Position numbers and translations under genes: made by a program. A stretch of 42,131 nucleotides of DNA, taken from assembly GCA_004297485.1 (NCBI GenBank), contig SCTM01000128.1, positions 1-42,131 on the forward strand. Reading direction: 5' to 3'. Position 1 is the stretch's first letter. Every line of letters starts with the position of its first letter. Source of the DNA: Rhodospirillaceae bacterium (GTDB lineage: Bacteria; Pseudomonadota; Alphaproteobacteria; Rhodospirillales; Rhodospirillaceae). The notes under the pieces are model-generated. The model did not search any database, had not been told where the DNA came from, and saw only the letters and a program-made list of their open reading frames with translations. This document shows, piece after piece, positions 7,966 through 15,835 of the stretch.

Positions 7966-9144
7966 CTACCAGCGGCGGCGACGCTGGGCCGCACGCACGC
8001 GCTCGCGGAGTTCCTCGTCCCGCTGTTCGGGCGTAACGACCGGCGTGTCTCGCGGAAGGTGATCACGTACCTTCGCGAGCGGTACCCGTTTGATGATCGG
8101 CGTAGGATTGGTGTCGCAATCATACCATCGGCCGTAGACCGTGCCCTGCTTGAACCCCGCGGGATCAAGCCAGTTTGGGACGCCGGGATCCTCTAGAGCG
8201 ATAACAGCGCGCAACTTGCCGTCCGAGCTGATGGTAGCCATGGCGCCATTGGTACTGCTCAATCGATAAACGTATTCCACAGCATTGAAATATGGATCGT
8301 TGAGCTGGATGTTCCAGTAGGGTCTGATCTTCGGGAGTTCCGTCTCGATAATCAGAGCCTCACCGTCATCGAGCTCAAATACAGCCGGCCAGTAAATCTG
8401 TTTCAACAGGCCGCTCTGATAATGTACCGGCTCAAACACATTGATCCCAACACGCTCCTTGATCCCATTCTGTAGGGAGAAGAACATTTTGGCCATGTTT
8501 TCCGGAAACTTAGCCATCTGCCGAATGCGATTAGTGATCTCGTCCGGACTGAGCCGGCGCTTCAACGGAACCGGATCAACGCACTCGATCGTGAGCTGCG
8601 GATCGCGCTCCCGGCCCCAGTCCCAGCTCCGATAACGGACGAGCATCACATCGGCTTCTACCGCCATCCGCGCCCAGTTGCCCGTATAACCCGCCGGCCG
8701 CTCCGTACTGAACAGAAGCTCGAATTCGCCGTCCGAATCAATCTTCAGAGATCGGTCGTCCAAATCAGTATTATGAGTGATCTTGGACATATCGTCGACC
8801 AGGCCAGACGTACCGCGTGACGTGCTAAACGTCAGAAGCTTGACCGTGCCACGATTGCCCTTCACACGGTATTTGAGGTCGCCCCTGATCGGACAATAAA
8901 GATAAATATCGTCTGGGTTCGGCTGCATCACATAGACCGGGTTCCATAACGGCGCCCAGTCGGGATGTTCCGCATCGGCATGGAAATATACAAAATATGA
9001 ATAGGACAAATTCATCATGATCTGGCGATAGACGTCGGCACGATATTCCGGATCATCGGGACGCCACGTATCGGCCAGTTGGTGAACAGCACCTTCAAGT
9101 CCGGATAAATATTTCAAAATCGTTGGGGCTATATCATTGCTCAT
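7966..9144 (-). CDS. DUF1214 domain protein (copy 1)
   Basis: A 392-residue protein with a C-terminal DUF1214-like region (about 270-345). Its strongest stretches are PYWNIQLNDPYFNAVEY, DGKLRAVIALEDPGVPNWL and a conserved arginine-tryptophan end. The rest is mostly beta strand without a recognised enzyme motif, and I see no signal peptide or membrane segment. It ends in a basic tail (RVRAAQRRRRW). The family has no settled function. The start at 9144 is chosen because the preceding 35 codons look non-coding, though its ribosome site is weak. It heads the operon with sulfotransferase, alcohol dehydrogenase and SDR. A paralogue at 36108-37319 has the same domain order, the DPG-x-x-NWL motif and a basic tail. 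Confidence 0.8.
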   Translation of the reverse strand: MSNDIAPTILKYLSGLEGAVHQLADTWRPDDPEYRADVYRQIMMNLSYSYFVYFHADAEHPDWAPLWNPVYVMQPNPDDIYLYCPIRGDLKYRVKGNRGTVKLLTFSTSRGTSGLVDDMSKITHNTDLDDRSLKIDSDGEFELLFSTERPAGYTGNWARMAVEADVMLVRYRSWDWGRERDPQLTIECVDPVPLKRRLSPDEITNRIRQMAKFPENMAKMFFSLQNGIKERVGINVFEPVHYQSGLLKQIYWPAVFELDDGEALIIETELPKIRPYWNIQLNDPYFNAVEYVYRLSSTNGAMATISSDGKLRAVIALEDPGVPNWLDPAGFKQGTVYGRWYDCDTNPTPIIKRVPLAKVRDHLPRDTPVVTPEQRDEELRERVRAAQRRRRW

Positions 9145-9683
9145 GGCGGTTACATTACCTGAAGATTTCGTTGGTCCAGAATAGTCGAATTCGTGTCGTG
9201 GTTGTCGTTCGCCACAGCCCTGATCGCGCCGGGCTCGTGATACCGGCAAGTGTAGAGTACAGTATCGACGATCTCCACATCGTGCTGTCTTTTTCGCCCG
9301 ACGTTCCGGCGCGGCAACGCCGTCTTTCCTCTCCCCGAGCCGATACCGCGATGCGGCAAGCTGCAGATCCTCGAGGCCATGTAGGCCGAGTTCGAACGGT
9401 CATCCCATACTTGTATTGCACCACGCCGCCCTCCCACATATTGAAACGCGGCGAACATGACGTCGGCCTCATATTGAAACCGAACCGTCACGAAAACGGA
9501 CGCCGCACATACGGAGCTCATGAACGAGGAGAGACCGATGGACCTGGACACACCGCCGCGAAACGCATGAACCTCTTGCACGTGATGTGATCGAAGGCCA
9601 TCGTACCCTGAACGAGATCAGCGAATGACCGCGCCCCCGATGTAGTAACCCTGGCGCCATAGATAACGAGAGGATGAAACAGG
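9145..9683. promoter_or_regulatory. Divergent 539-base spacer with a direct repeat
   Basis: No convincing gene is seen here; open frames on both strands lack any family resemblance. The notable element is an exact 11-base direct repeat, CATATTGAAAC, at 9437-9447 and 9470-9480, 33 bases apart (about three helical turns). Such phasing would let two regulator dimers bind the same face of the DNA. It lies between the operon start at 9144 and the isomerase-like gene at 9684. Confidence 0.45.
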
Positions 9684-10505
9684 ATGGATAGAGTAGGGAT
9701 CGAGTTTCTTGGTGCTTTCGGACTGCCTCCCGTAGCGTTCGTCAATCTCGCCGCAGACCTGGGCTGCCAATACATCTCGGCCGTCCTGCAACCGCTTGAG
9801 TACAACCCGCACGGCTACCCAAGATATTCGCTCAAGGACGATCGCGCCTTGCGGCGCGAAATGATCGCCGCGATGCGCGACCGTGGCGTATCTATAACGC
9901 TCGGCGAAGGATTTGTGGTCATGCCAGACGTTAACGTGCGTGATGCTTATAGTATAGATCTTGATGCCATGTGCGAGCTTGGTGTCAAACGCATCAATAC
10001 CATCACATTCGATCCTGACCTGAGTCGGAGCTTTGATCAGTTTGCCATACTCGCTGAGATGGCCGCGGCAGTGGGTATGGAAACCGTCACGGAATTCGCC
10101 CCATGCTTCCCGGTCGGCAACTTGCCGACGGCCCTCGCGGCGGTCCGTCACGTTGGACGGCAAGACTTCCGGCTTCTTATCGACACGATGCACTTGGGCC
10201 GGTCCGGCGGATGCGCCGCAGATGTGGCTGCTCTTGACCCCGACATCATCGGCTACATCCAGCTCTGCGATGTCCCGCTGGTGCCGAAAATTCCTGACTA
10301 TATGGAAGAGGCCATGCTTGAGCGGATGGTTCCTGGAACCGGCGAGCTTCCGTTGCTCGATTTCCTTGCCGCGCTGCCGCGCGATTTGGTAGTTGGTCTT
10401 GAGGTGCCAATGCGCTCCGAGGCGGAAGCTGGAATCGGCCCGGACGAACGGCTTGGCCGGTGTGTCAAAGCGACCCGCAGCCTCTTAGCACACGTGAAGA
10501 GTTAA
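9684..10505 (+). CDS. Sugar phosphate isomerase/epimerase-like TIM barrel
   Basis: A 273-residue protein of the AP-endonuclease-2 fold, which includes xylose isomerase-like and inosose enzymes. The expected metal ligands can be placed at E137 (VTEFAP), D167 and H170 (LLIDTMHLG), Q193/D196 (YIQLCDVP) and E240 (GLEVPM). The PGTGEL turn (217-222) is also typical of this family. Members isomerise or dehydrate sugars, cyclitols or 3-dehydroshikimate, and the substrate here is unknown. GAGAGG lies about ten bases upstream of the start. It stands alone between divergent and convergent neighbours and may not belong to the main pathway. Confidence 0.85.
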   Translation: MDRVGIEFLGAFGLPPVAFVNLAADLGCQYISAVLQPLEYNPHGYPRYSLKDDRALRREMIAAMRDRGVSITLGEGFVVMPDVNVRDAYSIDLDAMCELGVKRINTITFDPDLSRSFDQFAILAEMAAAVGMETVTEFAPCFPVGNLPTALAAVRHVGRQDFRLLIDTMHLGRSGGCAADVAALDPDIIGYIQLCDVPLVPKIPDYMEEAMLERMVPGTGELPLLDFLAALPRDLVVGLEVPMRSEAEAGIGPDERLGRCVKATRSLLAHVKS

Positions 10506-10668
10506 CCAACCGATCCGGATCGGCTATCCCCGCCAATTTTATCAGGGATCACGGCGTTATTTTGGTCGTAGCTTCTACGGCGAGCCGGTTTCCATCTCGG
10601 CAGCATGGCTTCTTTCCGGCCTATAACAGCAGTTGCCTCCGCTTAAAGCCCCCGCCCCTGTTCGCTGC

Positions 10669-11685
10669 TTAGCGAAACGCCGGGATAACCTCTTTTGCGA
10701 AAACCTCCGCATATTCTGCGCATTTCGAGAGCGGCAGCCCGGCCGGCGCCAACATCGCGAAGTGTTCGATGGGAACGCGGGCGCGCAACCTCTCAAGCGT
10801 GTCGATCGCCTGGCTAGGGGTCAAGATGCGCATCGTGCCGCTGGCCTCGAAGGCTTCCAGAGTCATCGGTTTGAAAAGAGCGTCATATCCGACGCTTGCG
10901 GCGTGCTGATCCTCGCGTAGCCATTGTCCGTAGGCATTGTTCACGTAATGAAGATAAGGGGCCAGCTCGTGCCGAGCCTTCTCGGGATCCTTGGCGACAA
11001 CGAAAAAGAGGTTCAGGGTCCGCAGCCGCGCGGCCGCTGGCTCTTTTCCAAGCGCGAGCACCTTCTCAAGGTATCGGTCGTATGCGCTCGCTTCACCATG
11101 AAAGCCGTCGCCGTATTTCGCGGCGCGCTCCAGGGCCTTATCGCTGAAACCACCGATGTAGAGCGGCACTTGGCCATGAATAGGCCTCGGCATGATCGAC
11201 GCATTCTTGATGTTGAAATGCGCGCTTTCGTGCGTGACTGTTTCCCCAGCCCAGAGCCGACGGACAATTTCAAGGAACTCATCGGTTCGGGCTCCACGCG
11301 TCGAATAGTTGACGCCGTAAGCGTCGGTTTCATGTCGCCGATAACCCACGGCAACAGCCATTTCCAGTCGACCATTGGAAAGGATGTCAACAAGCGCGCA
11401 ATCTTCCGCAAAGCGCACCGGGTGATAAAGGGGTGTCAGCGCGATCGCCGAACCAATCTTAATTGTTTTCGTGCGCGCAGCAATCGCCGCCAGTGCGATG
11501 AGGGGCGACGGTACATAGCCATCTTCGGAATCATGATGCTCAGGCACCCAGGCGCCTTCAAACCCCAGGCTCTCCGTCAAGGCAATGAACTCCAACGTTT
11601 CGGCGTAAAGTTCGGCCCAAGGTTTACGCCATTGTGGCGGATTTCTAAAATCATAGAGATAGCCAAATGTAAGCCGCTTCTTCAC
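10669..11685 (-). CDS. LLM-class flavin-dependent oxidoreductase
   Basis: A 338-residue luciferase-like TIM barrel. Recognisable parts are WVPEHHDSEDGYVPSPL (46-62), IGSAIALTPLYHPVRFAED (77-95), GRLEMAVAVGYR (105-116) and PLYIGGFS (174-181). These enzymes are two-component monooxygenases using reduced FMN, or F420-dependent oxidoreductases; nothing decides between them, but no F420 gene is near. A hydroxylation or Baeyer-Villiger step in the pathway is plausible. The start is GTG at 11685, supported by GGAGG six bases upstream. It lies 75 bases after the ABM-type gene on the same strand. A flavin reductase is not encoded next to it, so one must come from elsewhere if it is FMN-dependent. Confidence 0.88.
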   Translation of the reverse strand: MKKRLTFGYLYDFRNPPQWRKPWAELYAETLEFIALTESLGFEGAWVPEHHDSEDGYVPSPLIALAAIAARTKTIKIGSAIALTPLYHPVRFAEDCALVDILSNGRLEMAVAVGYRRHETDAYGVNYSTRGARTDEFLEIVRRLWAGETVTHESAHFNIKNASIMPRPIHGQVPLYIGGFSDKALERAAKYGDGFHGEASAYDRYLEKVLALGKEPAAARLRTLNLFFVVAKDPEKARHELAPYLHYVNNAYGQWLREDQHAASVGYDALFKPMTLEAFEASGTMRILTPSQAIDTLERLRARVPIEHFAMLAPAGLPLSKCAEYAEVFAKEVIPAFR

Positions 11686-11731
11686 TAATGCCTCCGCGTG
11701 CGCATGATTGTTCGTCGTCAGAATATTTGAA

Positions 11732-11746
11732 ACAGGAATTCTGTTC
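11732..11746. repeat. Short palindrome before the LLM gene
   Basis: AACAG (11732-11736), GAATT, and CTGTT (11742-11746) form a perfect 5-base inverted repeat in the 75-base spacer before the LLM gene. It could be an operator half-site pair, but it is short enough to be chance. Confidence 0.25.
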
Positions 11747-11760
11747 AGTAGCGGCCGGTC

Positions 11761-12048
11761 TCAAATTGTCTGGCACACCTTCATGTCATACTGATCGGTG
11801 AGACAATCCAGAATGGTTGGAACCGAGGCCTTGTAGTAATCCATGTTGACATGAGCCGCTTGCGTCGCCTGATCTTTGTAGGCCTCGATCAGAATGTAAG
11901 CGTGAGGAATATTAGGGTCTTTGCACAATTCATAGAATAAAACGCCAGGTTCGCGCGCACGCACCTTGGCAGCCAGATCTCTGAACGTCGCTTCATAGAG
12001 ATCTGCCTTCTCGGGGCGCACCCGCGCATTCACGACCACGACGTACAT
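11761..12048 (-). CDS. Antibiotic biosynthesis monooxygenase (ABM) domain protein
   Basis: A 95-residue protein of the dimeric ferredoxin-like ABM family. Its pattern fits YgiN/LsrG relatives: VVVNARVRPEK, REPGVLFYELCKD, AYILIEAYKDQ and AAHVNMDYYK. Family members are cofactor-free monooxygenases or isomerases acting on quinols and small carbonyls, and many are of unknown function. GGAGGAAGAG just upstream gives a strong start. It is first in a two-gene minus-strand unit with the LLM enzyme and is divergent from the first amidohydrolase gene. A role in handling a reactive intermediate from the monooxygenase step is inference. Confidence 0.8.
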   Translation of the reverse strand: MYVVVVNARVRPEKADLYEATFRDLAAKVRAREPGVLFYELCKDPNIPHAYILIEAYKDQATQAAHVNMDYYKASVPTILDCLTDQYDMKVCQTI

Positions 12049-12236
12049 CTCTTCCTCCCGCTATATATTTCGGCGATTAAGTTAGCGTTCGCTCGTGGCC
12101 ACTGCAATGCGGAACCGTTGACATGGCATCGGTGTTTACCGCGATTTTCAGCAAGCGTGCCGCAGGCGGCCTACGGATAACGCTCAATCTGTTCAACATG
12201 CGGGACCAAGAGCCAAATACGGGTAGTGCGCCGCAA

Positions 12237-12258
12237 AGCTAATATGCTAATTTTAGCT
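12237..12258. promoter_or_regulatory. Inverted repeat upstream of amidohydrolase 1
   Basis: AGCTAA (12237-12242), ten bases, and TTAGCT (12253-12258) form a perfect inverted repeat 38 bases before the start codon at 12296, in an AT-rich stretch. Its 22-base span and position suit a dimeric repressor. TAATAT (12262-12267) just after it could serve as a -10 hexamer. It differs from the KstR2-like sites elsewhere in the window. Confidence 0.45.
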
Positions 12259-12295
12259 ACATAATATGTATGCATTTTCGCAAAGGAGACAGGCT

Positions 12296-13513
12296 ATGGG
12301 CACTCTTTCCCACATAGAGAACGGCAAGAAGGTCTATGACGGCCCCATCTTCGACTGTGACTCACATATCTACGAGCTCAACTACGATTTCATGAAGGAC
12401 TATCTGCCGAAGGCGCTGCAGGCCGAATACCTGGTAAGCCGCAAGAACGGCAACCAAGGCTTCGGCCTTTATGTCGGCGACCGCAAGGTCGAGAACACCG
12501 AGTGCGATCCTGACGGAAAAGTGCCGCCACCCGGCAAGTTAAAGGAGTGGTTGCGCGCGATGAAGGAAGGCCAGGGCCAGGTTGCCGGCTGGGTCAAGCC
12601 CACACCGGACATGTACGATCGCGATGCGCGCATGAAGAAGCTTGATGAGTTCGGCGTCGACTACACCATGCTTTTCATCGGTGAGTTTGTAGCAACCTTC
12701 GGCTGGTACCCGCAGGACAAGACCGGCGTCGCATGCATGAACGCCTACAATCGCTATATGAACGACCACTGGGGCCTCGCCCACAAAAACCGCCTGTTCT
12801 CGACGGGCTTGCTCACCCTGTGGGACCTTGAGGCCAGCACCGCTGAGGCGAAGTGGCTGGTGAAGAACGGCGCAAAGGTGGTGTGCATGCCGCTCGGGCC
12901 GGCCAACAATAAATCGCCAGCTGATCCCTACTACGACCCGATCTGGAATGTCCTGAACGAAGCCAAGGTGACGGTCGCTTTCCACGTGTCGGAAGCGAAC
13001 TTCATGCACCCGCTCATTTACGCCTTCGGTGAGAAGCCGCTGCAGAGCCGCCGCATCGGGCAGACCGCGTGGCAATGGCAGTTCTGCTATTCGGCGATCC
13101 CGCTGCAGATGACGATTGCAAACATCATCTACAACAATTTCTTTGCGCGCTTCCCCGACATCCGGATCGCCAGCGTCGAGAACGGCGCGAGCTGGCTGCC
13201 GGCCTTCCTGGAAGGCATGGACAAGTCGCGCGGCATGGCCAAGAACGGGTATTGGCCGAACGGCCAGCTCAAGGAACGGCCGAGCAACATCTTCAAGAAA
13301 TACTGCGCGACCGTTGCCTATCCTGAGGACGATGTGAAGAGCATGGTCGAGCGCCTTGGCGGCACCGCCGGCATTTTGATGGGCTCGGACTATCCGCATG
13401 CGGAGGGCGTGGCAGAGCCGCGTGCTTTTTATACTGAAGCCTTGACCGGGCTACCGGACGCACAGGTCCGCGAGATCATGTATGACAACGCCAAGGCTCT
13501 GGTGCGCATCTAA
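12296..13513 (+). CDS. Amidohydrolase-2 family metal-dependent hydrolase (1)
   Basis: A 405-residue TIM-barrel enzyme of the ACMSD-like amidohydrolase family (Amidohydro_2). Metal-site residues can be placed at FDCDSH (19-24), H230 (VAFHVS), and SDYPH with D365. ENG at 296-298 is the conserved strand before the last helices. The family decarboxylates or hydrolyses aromatic and cyclic acids, breaking C-C bonds. The start at 12296 is backed by AAAGGAGA nine bases upstream; the extra ten codons before it lack a ribosome site. It is the first of a plus-strand trio with an MDR reductase and an SDR. It is the most divergent of the five amidohydrolases here, with a distinctive insertion around 50-105. 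The substrate is unknown. Confidence 0.88.
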   Translation: MGTLSHIENGKKVYDGPIFDCDSHIYELNYDFMKDYLPKALQAEYLVSRKNGNQGFGLYVGDRKVENTECDPDGKVPPPGKLKEWLRAMKEGQGQVAGWVKPTPDMYDRDARMKKLDEFGVDYTMLFIGEFVATFGWYPQDKTGVACMNAYNRYMNDHWGLAHKNRLFSTGLLTLWDLEASTAEAKWLVKNGAKVVCMPLGPANNKSPADPYYDPIWNVLNEAKVTVAFHVSEANFMHPLIYAFGEKPLQSRRIGQTAWQWQFCYSAIPLQMTIANIIYNNFFARFPDIRIASVENGASWLPAFLEGMDKSRGMAKNGYWPNGQLKERPSNIFKKYCATVAYPEDDVKSMVERLGGTAGILMGSDYPHAEGVAEPRAFYTEALTGLPDAQVREIMYDNAKALVRI

Positions 13514-13710
13514 GCCTGGGTTGGCGTGCACGTTCAAAGTTCGCGTTGCGACGGGTACGGCAGCGGGTGAGAATCAACCGGCTCCGCTGGGCTTTGCGTG
13601 CTTCCTATCACATCAGAGACAAGCAATCTCGATCGGTAGAGCGATTAAGCCGGTCGAGGACGGCGAGGTCGGTCTGTTGATGACGAAGGGTTGGAACGCC
13701 GGGAGCTGCT

Positions 13711-14850
13711 ATGTCGAATGATGATCTGCAGAACTTCGCCTTGCTGTCGACGCTGACGTCCGGTGGGCGGTTACTATTATCCGTGGCCGAGACGCCGGTC
13801 GAGATGCCCGGCACAGGCGAGATTCTCGTTCGCGTAGAGGCGTCTCCGATCAATCCTTCGGATCTCCTCACTATGCTGGGGCCGGCCGACCTTTCGACAA
13901 TGGCAGTCGAAGGTTTGGGCAACCGTCGCGTCTTGACGGCGGCCGTACCTCAAGGCGCACTCGCGGCGCTCAAGGGGCGCCTGGACGCACCCTTTCCGGT
14001 CGGAACCGAGGGTGCCGGCACGGTGGTCCGCGCGGGGCCGGATACACAGCACCTTCTGGGCAAGAAAGTCAGCGTGCTTGCCGGCGGCATGTATTGCCGC
14101 TATCGAAAAGTTCCAGCGGCGGGCGGCATTACGCTTCCAGATGGCGCGACGGCCGCGGAGGGCGCCGCGCTGCTCGTCAACCCCCTCACCGCATTGACCA
14201 TGGTCGAGACCATGCGGCGGGAGGGTCACAGGGCGCTCGTTCATACCGCCGCAGCATCCAATCTCGGACAGATTCTGGTCAGGATCTGTCAAGCCGACGG
14301 CATCGATCTGGTCAACATCGTCCGGAGCCAGGTACAGATCGACATCCTGAAGGGCATGGGTGCGCGATATGTCGTCAGTAGTGAGTCCGCCAATTTCCGT
14401 TCAGAACTCGCTGAGGCCATTGCCGCTACAGGCGCCACCATCGCCTTTGATGCCGTCGGCGGCGGTCATCTTGCACACCACATTCTTCACGCGATGGAAT
14501 CCGTGGGAAGACGCAACATCAAAGGACTTACCCATGGCTCGGCGGCCAAGAAACAGGTGTATCTCTACGGGCGGCTCGATCGGTCGCCACTGGAGCTCGA
14601 CTGGAATTACGGCACGGCCTGGAGCGTAGGGGTGTTCGTAATGACTAACGTCCTACAAGACGTAGGTCCAGCCCGCGCGGCAGAGCTGCGCGATCGAATC
14701 GTGCGCGAGATGAAGACGACCTTTGCCAGCCGTTACACCGCGACCATCGGACTGTCTGATTTGCTCGATCCACAGACACTAACCGCGATCACCAAGTTGG
14801 CAACCGGGCAAAAATATCTGCTCGATCCGAGCCGCCCCATCGGCGTGTAG
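13711..14850 (+). CDS. Zinc-independent MDR oxidoreductase (quinone oxidoreductase/enoyl reductase-like)
   Basis: A 379-residue medium-chain reductase without the zinc cysteines. It has the GroES-like N-terminal part (VEASPINPSDLL, 42-54), FPVGTEGAGTVV (95-106), NPLTAL (157-162) and a nucleotide-binding turn AASNLG (181-186), which matches the AxxGxxG-like turn of quinone oxidoreductases and trans-2-enoyl reductases. It likely reduces a conjugated double bond with NADPH. GGGAG lies upstream of the start. It follows amidohydrolase 1 after 197 bases with no recognised element. It could saturate an enone made by the dehydrogenases. Confidence 0.83.
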   Translation: MSNDDLQNFALLSTLTSGGRLLLSVAETPVEMPGTGEILVRVEASPINPSDLLTMLGPADLSTMAVEGLGNRRVLTAAVPQGALAALKGRLDAPFPVGTEGAGTVVRAGPDTQHLLGKKVSVLAGGMYCRYRKVPAAGGITLPDGATAAEGAALLVNPLTALTMVETMRREGHRALVHTAAASNLGQILVRICQADGIDLVNIVRSQVQIDILKGMGARYVVSSESANFRSELAEAIAATGATIAFDAVGGGHLAHHILHAMESVGRRNIKGLTHGSAAKKQVYLYGRLDRSPLELDWNYGTAWSVGVFVMTNVLQDVGPARAAELRDRIVREMKTTFASRYTATIGLSDLLDPQTLTAITKLATGQKYLLDPSRPIGV

Positions 14851-14863
14851 GAAAAACCTGCAC
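14845..14863 (+). terminator. Weak hairpin at the MDR gene end
   Basis: GTGTAGG (14845-14851), loop AAAAA, and CCTGCAC (14857-14863) pair as seven base pairs with one G-T wobble. The stem overlaps the stop codon. No T-run follows, so termination is doubtful. Confidence 0.25.
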
Positions 14864-14995
14864 AGCGTTTATGATCGGGGCACCAACGATCGGCAACCCG
14901 CTGTACACCATATCCGGACTTTGACTTTTGTTCAGGATTCGGACTTAGTCTAGATATGGCTATAGGCACACGTATGAATGATGGGAGAAATCGCG

Positions 14996-15748
14996 ATGGC
15001 TATGAGGGGTCTCGCCGGGAAGACGGCGATCATCACAGGCGCGGCCGGAGGCATCGGCGCGGCCGTGACAGCGCGTCTCTTGGAAGAAGGCTGCAAAGTC
15101 GTCGCCGTCGACTTGACTGAAGACGCCGTACGGCGCACGTGCCCGACGTCCGCCCCCGACCGCCTGCACGTCGTTGCTGCAGACATTTCCTCAGACAAGG
15201 GGGCCACGAGCTTTGTCGAGGCGGCGGTGCAGCGCTTCGGAGGCGTCGATCTTTTCTTCAACAATGCCGGTATATTCGGCGAGCCCAACCGCATCGTCCA
15301 CATGCCGGTGGAGGCGTTCGACCGGATCATGGCCGTGAACGTGCGCGGCGTCTTCCTGTGCCTGCAAGCCGTGATGCGACAGATGATTCAGCAGGGACGT
15401 GGCGGCGCCATCGTAAACACCGCTTCAGCGGGCGGGCTCCACCCGCACATGAAGTGTGCGGCCTATAACTCGTCCAAGAGCGCCGTCATCATGCTGAATG
15501 CCACGGCGGCCCTTGAGAACGGCCGGCACGGCATCCGCGTGAATGCCATTTGTCCCGGTTTTATCGACACGGCCATGCTGGCCGAGGCGACCGGCGGCCA
15601 CGCGCAGGAGGCCGCTGCCAAGTATCCCATCTCCCGGGTTGGCCACCCTTCCGAGATCGCCAGCCTTGTTACCTTCTTGCTCAGCGATGAAGCCAGCTTC
15701 CAGACCGGCGGGACCTACACAGTCGACGGCGGCATGCTCATTGCTTGA
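14996..15748 (+). CDS. Short-chain dehydrogenase/reductase
   Basis: A 250-residue classical SDR. It shows TGAAGGIG (14-21), D39 after the second strand (NAD-type), NNAG (89-92), N115, S144, Y157 and K161 (YNSSK), CPG (186-188) and the C-terminal TVDGG. The start at 14996 is chosen because GGGAGAA sits about seven bases upstream; an upstream ATG pair at 14978 lies before this site and would add six codons. It is 145 bases after the MDR gene. It probably dehydrogenates a hydroxy group on the same intermediate family. The next gene converges on it. Confidence 0.9.
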   Translation: MAMRGLAGKTAIITGAAGGIGAAVTARLLEEGCKVVAVDLTEDAVRRTCPTSAPDRLHVVAADISSDKGATSFVEAAVQRFGGVDLFFNNAGIFGEPNRIVHMPVEAFDRIMAVNVRGVFLCLQAVMRQMIQQGRGGAIVNTASAGGLHPHMKCAAYNSSKSAVIMLNATAALENGRHGIRVNAICPGFIDTAMLAEATGGHAQEAAAKYPISRVGHPSEIASLVTFLLSDEASFQTGGTYTVDGGMLIA

Positions 15749-15803
15749 GTGAAGGCCGTTTCACCAAATTGATCGCACTTCCGCGCAATTCTTGAAGATG
15801 GTC

Positions 15804-15835
15804 TCCGCACGTCTCGCATAACGCCGGAGTGCGGA
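15804..15835. terminator. Inverted repeat between convergent genes
   Basis: TCCGCAC (15804-15810) and GTGCGGA (15829-15835) form a 7-bp stem with an 18-base loop, between the ends of the SDR gene and the acyl-CoA ligase gene. There is no T-run; a transcription-ending role is only positional inference. Confidence 0.3.

Noticed and set aside
14921-14945. TTGACT as a -35 element for the SDR at 14996
   Set aside because: No acceptable -10 hexamer at 16-18 bases; too weak to list as a promoter.
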